Assembly: GCA_013288815.1 (NCBI GenBank)
Contig: JABDBD010000001.1
Coordinates: forward strand, 1-64,000
DNA from: Gammaproteobacteria bacterium
GTDB lineage: Bacteria > Pseudomonadota > Gammaproteobacteria > DSM-16500
Length of the DNA stretch: 64,000 bases
Direction: 5' to 3'
Positions within the stretch are counted from its first letter, which is position 1. The number at the start of each line of letters is the position of its first letter. This document shows positions 1 to 7,953 of this stretch, piece by piece. Under the pieces are notes generated by a model. That model searched no databases, was not told where the DNA came from, and saw only the letters and a list, made by a program, of their open reading frames with translations. A program made the position numbers and the translations under genes.

Positions 1-263
1 ATCAAATTGAAATGGAAGGTACCGTTATTGATACCTTACCGAACACGATGTTCAGAGTAGAATTGGAAAATGGACATGTTGTTATCGCCCATATTTCCGG
101 CAAAATGCGTAAAAACTACATCCGCATTTTAAAAGGTGACAAAGTCACCGTGCAGCTCACCCCTTATGATTTAACTAAAGGTCGTATTAGCTTCCGTAGC
201 CGTGATGGCAAAAGTGGTGGTGGAAGCAGTGAATCGAGCGTTGAAAAACCAGCAAAAGCATAA
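1..263 (+). CDS. infA: Translation initiation factor IF-1 (5' end outside window)
   Basis: IF-1 binds the 30S A site during translation initiation. The frame is open to the first bases of the window, reading Q-I-E before [20 protein letters not shown], so the true start (usually M-A-K-E-D) lies just outside and the internal Met at 12 is not the start. The OB-fold signature [20 protein letters not shown] and the ending [19 protein letters not shown] are unmistakable. Unusually, about 19 residues rich in Gly, Ser and Lys follow the normal C-terminus. In many gammaproteobacteria infA lies close to clpA; here 11.5 kb of accessory genes separate them. Confidence 0.97.
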   Translation, partial: QIEMEGTVIDTLPNTMFRVELENGHVVIAHISGKMRKNYIRILKGDKVTVQLTPYDLTKGRISFRSRDGKSGGGSSESSVEKPAKA

Positions 264-278
264 TAAATTCTCTGTAGA

Positions 279-325
279 AGGGTCAAATCTCGAGTGTGCC
301 GCAAGCACACTCGAGATTTGACCCT
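279..325. repeat. 21-bp perfect inverted repeat after infA
   Basis: The arms 279-299 and 305-325 pair perfectly around a 5-base loop. Each arm contains the sequence GGGTCAAATCTCGAGTGTGC or its complement. The hairpin starts 16 bases after the infA stop. It has no T-run behind it, so it is a poor intrinsic terminator by sequence. It could be an mRNA 3'-end stabiliser, a protein-binding palindrome or an attachment-type site at the edge of the accessory region. No second copy was noticed in this window. Confidence 0.85.
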
Positions 326-342
326 AAATCCTCCTATTTCTC

Positions 343-372
343 TGTTATAATAAAAGTATCCTATTTAGGAGA
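343..372 (+). promoter_or_regulatory. Extended -10 promoter and RBS for the 684-residue gene
   Basis: TGTTATAAT (343-351) matches an extended -10 element, and no good -35 lies at the usual distance. A Shine-Dalgarno AGGAGA (367-372) sits 5 bases before the ATG at 378. Together they give a short leader. The promoter call is by eye. Confidence 0.45.
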
Positions 373-377
373 CTTAC

Positions 378-2432
378 ATGAGCAGATCCAGACGAAAATT
401 AGAAAAAAATGCGCTCAATATACTCAGTACGGAACCGCCTATCTTTAATATTAGCGCATTACAACCCATTGACCCTAACACGCTTCATCAGAGACTATTT
501 GAACATGAAGACTTTGTCATGAGGCCACAAGCCGGTGGATCTCGAGAAAAAGTCGGTGTCAAAATGGGCAAGCTTTATTTTGAATACCAGCCCGGTGGAA
601 AAGGTAGTTTTGACCTGACAGTTTCGAGCATACACAAAAATCCTAATCAGCTACGGACTCTGTTTAATTTCAGAAATCAACGCTATAGTTGTTTAGAGTT
701 TGAAGATATTGTTCCATTCGACCTAGGATCTTTTTCTGACGACATCACACGAATTGGTACCTATCCACTGACTCCCGAATTACAAACCGCAAGTGACAAC
801 TTCAAAGAATTTTTTACTATTTTATCGCTAGGTGAAACGATCAATGAAGATGCCTTACAAAATGTTCAACGAGATTTTTTGCAAGCTTTAGGTGAACCCT
901 CACAACCTGCAGCAGAAAATAATAATATTCCTGACAACGTGAGACTCGCAGAAAAAATTGCAAAAATTTATTATGTGGAATTAGGACTGACCGCGCGAGA
1001 CATTGCCAATGTTTTATCTGACTACATGCGCGAACAAAATAAAGATATTTCTATTTTGACAGATGAATTTCTTGCCTCGATTAAAAAAGCAAAAATCGAT
1101 AAAAATAGATATGAACTTAGCATGATTTTACCTGAAGACCTTCATGATCCAAAAACGGATTTATTGAAAGAAGCCAGAAGATTACTCAGTCAACAAATTC
1201 AATTTCACCCACCCGCTCAAAATCAAATGGAAGAAAGACCCGATGTCCGCATCCAACAACAATTACAAGAAAGTTTTAGCCAGGAACTTAAAAATATCAT
1301 AAAAGCAAAAGCGAACCAACAGGCTGAGAGTCATACTAATGAAATCACCGCTCTCAACTTATTATTCGCACAAATTAAAGGAAATAAATTTCAGCGCAAT
1401 TTGCATGATATTATCAACGCGTGGAAACACACACGCAAACTGACTGTCGAAAGCACAGACGGTTTGTCAAAATGTTCTCATCATTCTCTTTTTGAATTTT
1501 TGAGTCCAGCAGAACAAGCCTTGATAGATCGCTATGAAAAAAAATCATTAACTCCTGAGAAAGCAGAAGCCTTCCATTTTAGAATTGATTTTTTAAGTCA
1601 CCTCATCCTCTTACAAGAATCGTCATTTACAGAAGAACATCCGGGTACGCAGAAAACACCCGGCGAACAATATCGTATTCATGAACACAGTCTTTTTTAT
1701 AACGATATCAAACTTTTTTTGGCGTCCCATAAAATACCTTTTGTAGAAAAGGCACATGGTGAAGAAAAATTTATTGTTATTTTAAAAGATGATGTGAAAG
1801 ACATAGATATTCCTCGAGAAAATTTAAATGAATTTTTTCATCAAGTCACAACCGATCAACTTATTTTATCTCGATTAGCATCACTCTTTCCTATAGGGCA
1901 GCGAAAAGAAGGTAGTGCGACACTCTCTTCGAAAAATGATAGCATCATTTTAAGCTTAAAAAATGGGGCGCTTTATAGAGCCAGCCATGACTTGTTCCAA
2001 TCAAACAATGCTAGCTCTTCTTCTAGTTCTAGCAGCCGTCTCTTCTCAGCAGCAAGTCCTGAATTAGGAAAATACACTATCCCGGTAAATAGTTTACCGT
2101 CAGATTTGAAATTGCAATTACAAGATGCCAATCAATTTAAAGCTCTCAAAGAACGTTTTAATTCTTTGTATTATGAACATGAAAGAGAGCGCATGAGTCG
2201 ATTATATAAAAAACTCGTTCATGTAACAGATCTCACAAAAGGAAACCGGGAAGTAGTAGAAGTCGGACGCTTACTTAAACTCACCAATCAAGTACCCAAC
2301 CAACCTACACCTTCTGCAGATAAAGTTTATTTAGTATCGGAACGGATTGATATGGTTATTGCTGCAGCGATGATACGGTTAAAAGCAAGTGATGATGAAA
2401 ATAAACTGGAGCAGAAGTCTTTGAAGAAATAA
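378..2432 (+). CDS. Orphan 684-residue protein, possible effector
   Basis: I do not recognise a family. The protein is 684 residues, hydrophilic, with no signal peptide or clear membrane segment. It is rich in Lys, Glu, Gln and Asn, and a low-complexity run of about eight serines lies near residue 548. Helical Leu/Lys/Glu-rich stretches around 190-330 could form coiled coils. The start is supported by AGGAGA five bases upstream. It sits alone at the infA edge of the accessory region. Large soluble orphan proteins of this type are common among type IV secretion substrates in Legionellales, but no secretion signal can be proven by reading. Its 3' end overlaps the frame of a decayed gene (2405-2668). 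Confidence 0.8.
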   Translation: MSRSRRKLEKNALNILSTEPPIFNISALQPIDPNTLHQRLFEHEDFVMRPQAGGSREKVGVKMGKLYFEYQPGGKGSFDLTVSSIHKNPNQLRTLFNFRNQRYSCLEFEDIVPFDLGSFSDDITRIGTYPLTPELQTASDNFKEFFTILSLGETINEDALQNVQRDFLQALGEPSQPAAENNNIPDNVRLAEKIAKIYYVELGLTARDIANVLSDYMREQNKDISILTDEFLASIKKAKIDKNRYELSMILPEDLHDPKTDLLKEARRLLSQQIQFHPPAQNQMEERPDVRIQQQLQESFSQELKNIIKAKANQQAESHTNEITALNLLFAQIKGNKFQRNLHDIINAWKHTRKLTVESTDGLSKCSHHSLFEFLSPAEQALIDRYEKKSLTPEKAEAFHFRIDFLSHLILLQESSFTEEHPGTQKTPGEQYRIHEHSLFYNDIKLFLASHKIPFVEKAHGEEKFIVILKDDVKDIDIPRENLNEFFHQVTTDQLILSRLASLFPIGQRKEGSATLSSKNDSIILSLKNGALYRASHDLFQSNNASSSSSSSSRLFSAASPELGKYTIPVNSLPSDLKLQLQDANQFKALKERFNSLYYEHERERMSRLYKKLVHVTDLTKGNREVVEVGRLLKLTNQVPNQPTPSADKVYLVSERIDMVIAAAMIRLKASDDENKLEQKSLKK

Positions 2433-2668
2433 TAAAAACTAATGAATTTATTTCAAAAAATCAAAACCTAGCCAAACAAAAACTTGATCGTGTTGTCATT
2501 ATGGGTGGAATTGAATCTGAGAACGGTCAACTGAAATGTGATTCATCTAATCATTTAATGCCTGACCAATCCTATAATAATAAAGTGGATATGCCTTCGG
2601 CAAAATCGCTTTATGCATTATTACAAGAAATTCGTATTCCACTGACTGTAAATTATTTTTCGCATTGA
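2405..2668 (+). pseudogene. Decayed nucleoside-hydrolase-like C-terminal fragment
   Basis: A frame different from the preceding gene is open from 2405 to a TGA at 2668 and lacks a start codon with an RBS. It reads through LDRVVIMGGIESENGQL and then PDQSYNNKVDMPSAKSLYAL, ending with QEIRIPLTV. The order of V-V-x-M-G-G, then N-N-x-x-D, then a Q-E-x-x-I-P-L-T-V strand resembles the middle and C-terminal part of inosine/uridine-preferring nucleoside hydrolases. The catalytic N-terminal Asp cluster is absent. It is therefore a remnant, with the family assignment made from memory of the pattern. Confidence 0.5.
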
Positions 2669-2684
2669 TAGTGAGGATGTTAAA

Positions 2685-3680
2685 ATGAATACTAGCATTA
2701 TTGGAATTAGCAATCATATTGCTGAAAAAATCATGACAGCGCAGGAAGTATCTGATCTTTCCGGTTTCTCAGAAAAATACATCACAAGCAAATTAGGATT
2801 TAAAACAAAAAGAATATCTACAAATGAACAACATCCTTCTGATTTTGCGATAAGCGCCTCCAAGTCTGTTTTAAAAAAAACATCTATTGATCCTAAGGAA
2901 ATTAATTTTATTATTTACTGCAGCAGTGGCATATATGATTATCAATTTTGGTCTCCATCAGGTCATATACAGAAAGTCTTAGGAGCAAAAAATGCATTAA
3001 CATTTGAAATAAATAATGGTTGCAACAGCGCAACAATGGGAATGTTTTTAGCGAATAATTTAATAACATCGCAAAGATGGAAATATGGCCTAGTTATCAC
3101 CAGCGATACTTTATCCAAATTTATTGATTACTCTGATCAGAGTTTATTTCCGTTATATTCATTTTCAGATGGTGCTTCCGCCCTAATTATCGGAAAAAGT
3201 AACTATCACAATATAATTGCCCAATCGTTATATTCAAATGGTGAATACGCTGGCTGCAATAAAATCTTGCTTGGCGGTACACGAGGTACCCAGATAAAAA
3301 ACTATTCCCTAAAAGATAGGTATATTAAACTAGAAGATGCAGAAAAGATCGAAAAACTCAGAAACAACGTTATTGCCAGCTCATACATGAAAGTAATTAA
3401 TGATGCACTAGAAAAGTCGAATATAAATTATAATAACTTATCCTTTATACTAACTAATCAAAACACAAAAAAAATAATCAATAACGTTCTTAAACAATTA
3501 AATATCCCTAAAGAAAAAACCTATAATACGATTGAAGAATATGGACATATTGCTAGCATTGACACATTGCTTGCATTAGAAATTTGCTTAGAAAAAAATA
3601 TTCTAAAACAGGGTGACTTTGTTCTTCTTGCAACAGCTGGCATAGGATTTAATTGGGGCGCACAAGTAATCCGCATTTAG
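2685..3680 (+). CDS. KAS III (FabH)-like ketoacyl synthase with altered active site
   Basis: 331 residues with a thiolase-fold KAS III layout. The nucleophile Cys113 lies in NNGCNSATMGM, and SDGASALIIG (161-170) is the typical mid-domain strand. In true FabH the other catalytic residues are His of HQAN and Asn of GNTS. Here the corresponding places read TNQN (257-260) and YGHIAS (286-291), so the His appears replaced by Thr and the Asn by His. That argues against housekeeping fatty-acid initiation and for a specialised acyl transfer or condensation. Start: GTGAGG about 9 bases upstream of the ATG. It converges on the VUT-SagB-hydrolase operon with 19 bases between stops. The gene is very AT-rich compared with the core genes. 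Confidence 0.8.
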   Translation: MNTSIIGISNHIAEKIMTAQEVSDLSGFSEKYITSKLGFKTKRISTNEQHPSDFAISASKSVLKKTSIDPKEINFIIYCSSGIYDYQFWSPSGHIQKVLGAKNALTFEINNGCNSATMGMFLANNLITSQRWKYGLVITSDTLSKFIDYSDQSLFPLYSFSDGASALIIGKSNYHNIIAQSLYSNGEYAGCNKILLGGTRGTQIKNYSLKDRYIKLEDAEKIEKLRNNVIASSYMKVINDALEKSNINYNNLSFILTNQNTKKIINNVLKQLNIPKEKTYNTIEEYGHIASIDTLLALEICLEKNILKQGDFVLLATAGIGFNWGAQVIRI

Positions 3681-3699
3681 TTTACGCTACACCAATTAC

Positions 3700-4383
3700 C
3701 TAGGCCTTTAATAAATTAAATTCAAATTCCTGACTTCTCTCGTCCAAACGTTCTGCATTTTTTAAAAATATCACAAGAAGCGTACTAGGCAATGCTAATA
3801 AAACAGTAAAGATTAATTTTAGAATACATGACCATGTCACCAAACTTATTACTATTCTTAAGGGGAAAAGTCCATATACCGCTGGAAAAACAGAAACAAG
3901 CGAAAAGATAACAAGCCCTATTCCGGAGGAACCAATGCTCCTTATCCAAAAATATTTTCCGCCCATTAGTATTTTCCATTTTACTAATAACCTAGCATTC
4001 AAATTCCACGCAACTGATATTCCTACAAATTGAAATGCAGCTATCCGAACTAAATGACCCAAAACAAGATCATACCCACCCTGCCCGCTCCAAATAACAG
4101 GAGACTTGAGATTAATTAAAAATAGACAAACAAATGCAAACATAAATTGGCAAATAATAACTGACCAAAATAGCCTCATTATCATTTTTAGCCCATATAC
4201 TTCTGTAATGATATCCCCAAGAACAAACCAAAATGGACTTACCAAAGAAGCGGCAGATACTACACCAAATGAAGTATCAATTAATTTATTTCCTAACACA
4301 GCACTGCACGTCATTAGTGACATATAAAGTGTAGTTAAAAAATATATATATTTATATTCTCGAGAATGTGCACTTATTCTCAT
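3700..4383 (-). CDS. VUT-family (YhhQ-like) membrane transporter
   Basis: 227 residues with about six hydrophobic segments. SPFWFVLGDIITEVYG (residues 49-64) and the preceding LGNKLID match the signature of the VUT/YhhQ family, whose characterised members import queuosine precursors (7-deazapurines). The start codon overlaps the stop of the SagB-type gene (ATGA at 4380-4383), so translation is coupled. A precursor transporter as the last gene of a biosynthesis-like operon is unusual. It may import a purine-like substrate or export a product; the sequence cannot tell. Confidence 0.75.
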   Translation of the reverse strand: MRISAHSREYKYIYFLTTLYMSLMTCSAVLGNKLIDTSFGVVSAASLVSPFWFVLGDIITEVYGLKMIMRLFWSVIICQFMFAFVCLFLINLKSPVIWSGQGGYDLVLGHLVRIAAFQFVGISVAWNLNARLLVKWKILMGGKYFWIRSIGSSGIGLVIFSLVSVFPAVYGLFPLRIVISLVTWSCILKLIFTVLLALPSTLLVIFLKNAERLDERSQEFEFNLLKA

Positions 4384-5465
4384 TCATCCCCCTTAGACTT
4401 TAATGCATATTCAGCAGTCATAGGATCTAATGAAAGCCCAGGTCCATATCCAGCACCGACAAAAAACAATGGCTGTTCACTTATTTCATCTAGCATTAAC
4501 ATCTTTGATACTTCATCATCAATAAATGCGCCTGATAGCCAGGGGCTAAGATTTAAAGCAGTCGCAACAAGTTGGAATGTCTGCGACAAATGCCCGATAT
4601 CTAACAGGGCAACCCTGTAAGCTCTAGAATGAGGATACTTATGCCAGAGCTTCTCAAGCCGTGATGTAACAAAAACACCAAAAGAAAGATTTTCCATATA
4701 ATATTGGCCGCAGAATATTTTCTTGAATTCTCCAAAAGAAGTTTCCGAGTTAATCAGGGTAAGAATATGTGCGTGAGCCTGATAATGGTAAATACCTTGC
4801 GGAAGACCATCTACATTGAATGCTACCAAATAGGCCTCACTCGCATGCAAGCCACCACCAGCTGGAGAGGTTTTTCTTAATCCTATTCTTTCTAAGCCGA
4901 GATTATCATATTCTTTCCGCTCAGAATAAAAATTTCCAAAAGTCACATACAATAAGCTACTCAGCGTCTCCAAGGAAACAGATTCATCATAGAACGTCCT
5001 ACATGTCTTTCTTTTAGTTAGAACAGACAAAAGATCAATATCGGCTAGTTGCGATAAATCGGGCAGAGGAAGATATACTGTTTCACCCTTTTTTTCTATA
5101 AATAAAGAAGGAGAAGTTAGGAGTGTATCTTCAGATAATTTCATATATTCCGACGCAAACAAAGACGCATCTTCCGTATTAATACCTAACAAGTCATCTT
5201 CACTAATTTTCGTACCAAAATGAAATATTTTTGATAGACAGTCCCAACCCCACTCCACTTTTTCTTCTTGATCGAGTATCAGGTTATTTTCCATTAATTC
5301 TGTGTCAATCTGATGATGCGATATTGGACTATTTGATATATCCAATAATCTACTCAGATACTTTTCATCAAATTCAAATTGCTGATGATTTTTATAATCC
5401 CAAGCAATTAACTTACCTTCTAGGATAATAAAAAATAAATATGGATTTAAAAAAACCTTGTTCAC
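4380..5465 (-). CDS. SagB-type FMN-dependent dehydrogenase
   Basis: 361 residues. The nitroreductase-fold domain begins near residue 145. Typical SagB/ThcOx motifs are visible: RKTCRTFYD (152-160), TSPAGGGLHASEAYLVA (199-215), and RAYRVALLDIGHLSQTFQLV (281-300). In known pathways these flavoenzymes oxidise azolines to azoles in thiazole/oxazole-modified peptides, or act on other peptide-derived substrates. The N-terminal ~130 residues form the extra domain often seen in this family. Start: GTG at 5465 is the only possible upstream start, because an in-frame stop lies at 5475-5477. It has a poor SD and follows the peptide gene stop by 24 bases, so coupling to the peptide gene is likely. No YcaO cyclodehydratase gene is in the window. 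Confidence 0.85.
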   Translation of the reverse strand: MNKVFLNPYLFFIILEGKLIAWDYKNHQQFEFDEKYLSRLLDISNSPISHHQIDTELMENNLILDQEEKVEWGWDCLSKIFHFGTKISEDDLLGINTEDASLFASEYMKLSEDTLLTSPSLFIEKKGETVYLPLPDLSQLADIDLLSVLTKRKTCRTFYDESVSLETLSSLLYVTFGNFYSERKEYDNLGLERIGLRKTSPAGGGLHASEAYLVAFNVDGLPQGIYHYQAHAHILTLINSETSFGEFKKIFCGQYYMENLSFGVFVTSRLEKLWHKYPHSRAYRVALLDIGHLSQTFQLVATALNLSPWLSGAFIDDEVSKMLMLDEISEQPLFFVGAGYGPGLSLDPMTAEYALKSKGDE

Positions 5466-5489
5466 GATTACGGCCTACAAAAAAGAAAA

Positions 5490-5561
5490 CTATCTATTCT
5501 TTCTAACAATGTAAGTGATAAAACTACGACCCTTACCTCTTTCTAAATTAATTTTTTTCAT
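5490..5561 (-). CDS. 23-residue basic peptide gene, possible precursor peptide
   Basis: This small gene is usually missed by length cut-offs. On the minus strand, AGGAG (5575-5571) is followed after 9 bases by ATG (5561-5559) and 22 further codons to a TAG at 5490. The product begins MKKINLERGKGRSF, continues ITYI and ends VRKNR: eight Lys/Arg against one Glu, one Ser, one Thr, no Cys. It lies 37 bases after the hydrolase stop and 24 bases before the SagB-type GTG. That placement and the strong RBS suggest it is translated. It could be a precursor for modification by the neighbouring oxidoreductase, a leader peptide coupling translation of the RBS-poor downstream gene, or a chance frame. Confidence 0.55.
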   Translation of the reverse strand: MKKINLERGKGRSFITYIVRKNR

Positions 5562-5598
5562 AGCTATTTTCTCCTATATAATGATTAATAAATGTTTT

Positions 5599-6504
5599 CT
5601 ACTGTGCTTTACTCATTGTCGTTGTTGCTGATTGCTGTTTAGTTGTCAAGAAACCAGAAATAGCCTCAAAGAATTTTTCTCGCTGATCTTCCCAAATAAA
5701 ATGACCACAATCATCAACAATTACCAATGTATTTTTTGGAATTTTATGCGCCATCAATATTGCATATGATGGGTCATTAATCCAATCATTTTTACCTGCC
5801 AAAATCAGTGTTTCACAAGGGACTTGCTGCAAATAAGGCTCAAAATCGAACTTCCTCAAAAACCCACCAAAACCAAGATTCGTTATAGAAATATTGTATG
5901 GAATATTCGGCTGCGTAGTTGGAGGTGAACTTTTTGATTCTGATTTTTTATTTAAATATAGTGATGCCATAATATTGTAATATTCTTTAAAATGTTCAGG
6001 ATCTTTGAAAGTCCCATTCCACAAATCTTCGGCTGCCTTTATTTGCTCATGACTACCTCTTTCTTTTAGATTTTTTTGAGCAGTTTCAATAAATCGATAG
6101 CTTGGACTACCTGCAATCAGTATTAACTTTTCTAAATGTGTACCATATTTGATTGCATATCCAAGTGACGCCATAGCACCATATGAGCCACCAACTAATA
6201 TCATTTTATTTAATTTAAGCTCACGTCTTATAGCCTCAATATCATCAATAAAATGTTGTAACGTACAAAACTCAGGCTCAGCAGAGTCACTATAACCGCA
6301 GCCACGTGGATCAAAAAGAATAAGATCAGCAAACTCAAATAAAGCATTTCTCACTGTATTGTAAACTGTATGATTACCGCCAGGCCCTCCTGGCACTAGC
6401 AACATTACAGGCCGACCCCCCAAAGAGTTGTTTTCTTTTTTCATTATCTCCACAAATAAATGAGTCTCCGGAGTATCTGATCTTGCGGGAATTTTTATTT
6501 TCAT
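5599..6504 (-). CDS. Alpha/beta hydrolase, proline iminopeptidase-like
   Basis: 301 residues, no signal peptide. The oxyanion-hole motif PGGPGG (38-43), FDPRGCGYSD (64-73), the nucleophile elbow GGSYGA with Ser107, the acid in AGKNDWIND and the late base in DDCGHFIWED make a complete catalytic triad of the S33 prolyl-aminopeptidase-like group. S33 enzymes remove N-terminal residues, often Pro, from small peptides or hydrolyse amides and esters. It is the gene directly before the small peptide and the SagB-type oxidoreductase in one minus-strand unit, so a role in trimming or releasing a peptide product is plausible. The SD is weak. Confidence 0.85.
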   Translation of the reverse strand: MKIKIPARSDTPETHLFVEIMKKENNSLGGRPVMLLVPGGPGGNHTVYNTVRNALFEFADLILFDPRGCGYSDSAEPEFCTLQHFIDDIEAIRRELKLNKMILVGGSYGAMASLGYAIKYGTHLEKLILIAGSPSYRFIETAQKNLKERGSHEQIKAAEDLWNGTFKDPEHFKEYYNIMASLYLNKKSESKSSPPTTQPNIPYNISITNLGFGGFLRKFDFEPYLQQVPCETLILAGKNDWINDPSYAILMAHKIPKNTLVIVDDCGHFIWEDQREKFFEAISGFLTTKQQSATTTMSKAQ

Positions 6505-6537
6505 ATTAAATAGTTACCTAGTCTAAAAAATCTTATG

Positions 6538-7068
6538 CTACTGATTCACTTCTTTATCTTCATTAATTTTCTTGAAAGATTCATTTTCTAATACAACCTG
6601 CTCAACACCCGAAACATAACCAATTCGATGAGCATCCTGTGAAGCAAATTTATTGATAAGCTCAGGATCACTTGATAGTTCCTGCGCCGATTTAACAATT
6701 TGCATAGCGTCGCTCTCAGCCTGTATGGTAAACATCTCTTCATTTCGTGTTTTTGAAAAAAATTGTGCGACAATTCGATAAAGTGATTTTTTTTCTTTGC
6801 CCGTGTGGCAGGCTAAATACGTAATTGTTCGCACATCGAGAGGAGAAAATCCTTTTAGCATTGCTTCATCATTCATGAGCTCGATAGGAGTTAATTTTAT
6901 AAATACATTTTTACCGACGACTTGAACAACGAGCTTTTCTTCACTACTCTTTTTGCATTTCTCTTTTCCCGCTATTTTATAAATAAAATTTTGCGGCGAA
7001 ACTTTTTGAAGTTCATACATTTGGTTAACAAACCACTTAATGTAATTTGTAATAGGATTAATTTTCAT
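6538..7068 (-). CDS. Orphan 176-residue protein coupled to the S24 repressor
   Basis: No family recognised. The protein is soluble, with a basic N-terminal third, a central segment MLKGFSPLDVRTITYLACHT and an acidic tail ending EVNQ. The start codon lies 2 bases after the stop of the LexA-like repressor gene, so the two are certainly co-transcribed. This suggests it works with or is controlled by that repressor. It is followed 33 bases later by the hydrolase of the peptide cluster, so the repressor promoter may also drive the cluster. Confidence 0.75.
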   Translation of the reverse strand: MKINPITNYIKWFVNQMYELQKVSPQNFIYKIAGKEKCKKSSEEKLVVQVVGKNVFIKLTPIELMNDEAMLKGFSPLDVRTITYLACHTGKEKKSLYRIVAQFFSKTRNEEMFTIQAESDAMQIVKSAQELSSDPELINKFASQDAHRIGYVSGVEQVVLENESFKKINEDKEVNQ

Positions 7069-7070
7069 TT

Positions 7071-7775
7071 TTATCTTTTAAACTCCGTTCTAGCTTGTAC
7101 CATGACACCAATAATTTTATGGTTCTCATTAAGTAAAATTTTCTTAATTTCTTTAAAATCTTTGTTGAGTGATTTGATATAGTAATCAGAACCATCAATC
7201 AAAACTTGCTTAAACAGTGGTTTAGAGTGATTGCTTGGCAAGATAACGACAAAATCTCGATTACTTACCTGTTGCGCTGGTTCAATAATAAATAACGTCC
7301 CCTCAGGAAATCGTGGATACATTGAATCGCCTTCCATCGTCATTGCGAAAGCATGATCACTAATCGCAATATCTGTCGCAGTCCACTTATGAATTTCAGA
7401 TTCCACTATTTCTTTATGATCTAACCATTGCCCTGCTTGCGCCCATGTAAGATGTGGAATTGATTTCCATGCCATGACATTAGGTTTGTGTTCTCCGCCC
7501 ATACGACTGGTAGAAAGCGGTGTATCACCAATTAGCTGACTGACTGTAATCATGAAGAATTCTGCTAATGGTACCAATGTCGTCAGCGTTGGGTTATTTG
7601 CAGGATCACCTTTTCTTAATCGATTAATCGTCGTGACTGGAACACCTGTATTTTTGCTTAAACGCACCCCGTCAACATCACACTCCGTCATTAGCTGATT
7701 GAGAACCTCACTCAAGCGCTTAGCCGGATTTTTTGTTGCTAATATCGAAACTATTTTTTCATTATGATTTTTCAT
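7071..7775 (-). CDS. XRE/S24 LexA-like self-cleaving repressor
   Basis: 234 residues. An N-terminal helix-turn-helix covers about 18-82 (VRLSKNTGVPVTTINRLRKG). The C-terminal S24 peptidase domain has the nucleophile Ser151 in MEGDSMYPRF and general-base Lys189 in PLFKQVLIDG. A likely self-cleavage site is Ala114-Gly115 in WAQAGQ. Such repressors block their target promoters until RecA filament triggers cleavage after DNA damage. It is transcribed away from the 8066 gene, and TCATCGATAG occurs both at its own start (7772-7781) and at the opposite promoter (7941-7950). It heads the operon containing the 176-residue gene. Confidence 0.9.
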   Translation of the reverse strand: MKNHNEKIVSILATKNPAKRLSEVLNQLMTECDVDGVRLSKNTGVPVTTINRLRKGDPANNPTLTTLVPLAEFFMITVSQLIGDTPLSTSRMGGEHKPNVMAWKSIPHLTWAQAGQWLDHKEIVESEIHKWTATDIAISDHAFAMTMEGDSMYPRFPEGTLFIIEPAQQVSNRDFVVILPSNHSKPLFKQVLIDGSDYYIKSLNKDFKEIKKILLNENHKIIGVMVQARTEFKR

Positions 7776-7953
7776 CGATAGATAATACCAGCCCGATATC
7801 CATATATAGGCGCGATTCTAAATTATTAAGCTATATTTTACAATTTAATTTAATCTACTTAATTGTACTGATTATATTTTAATCCATTGCGAGCACAAAG
7901 ATGCAATAAATATCTCTTTAAGTGTTGACATAAAAGTTTCTCATCGATAGCAT
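7772..7953. promoter_or_regulatory. Divergent regulatory region with duplicated TCATCGATAG site
   Basis: TTGACA (7925-7930), a 17-base spacer and TAGCAT (7948-7953) form a good sigma-70 promoter pointing to the 8066 gene, with a leader of over 100 bases. The decamer TCATCGATAG occurs at 7941-7950, covering the spacer and -10, and again at 7772-7781, covering the repressor start codon. A repeated site at both ends of the divergent region is what would be expected for an S24 repressor operator. The binding itself is inference. Confidence 0.5.

Noticed and set aside
4380-5465. Classical azole-peptide (streptolysin-type) cluster
   Set aside because: A YcaO cyclodehydratase and its partner are missing, and the small peptide has no Cys and only one Ser and one Thr.
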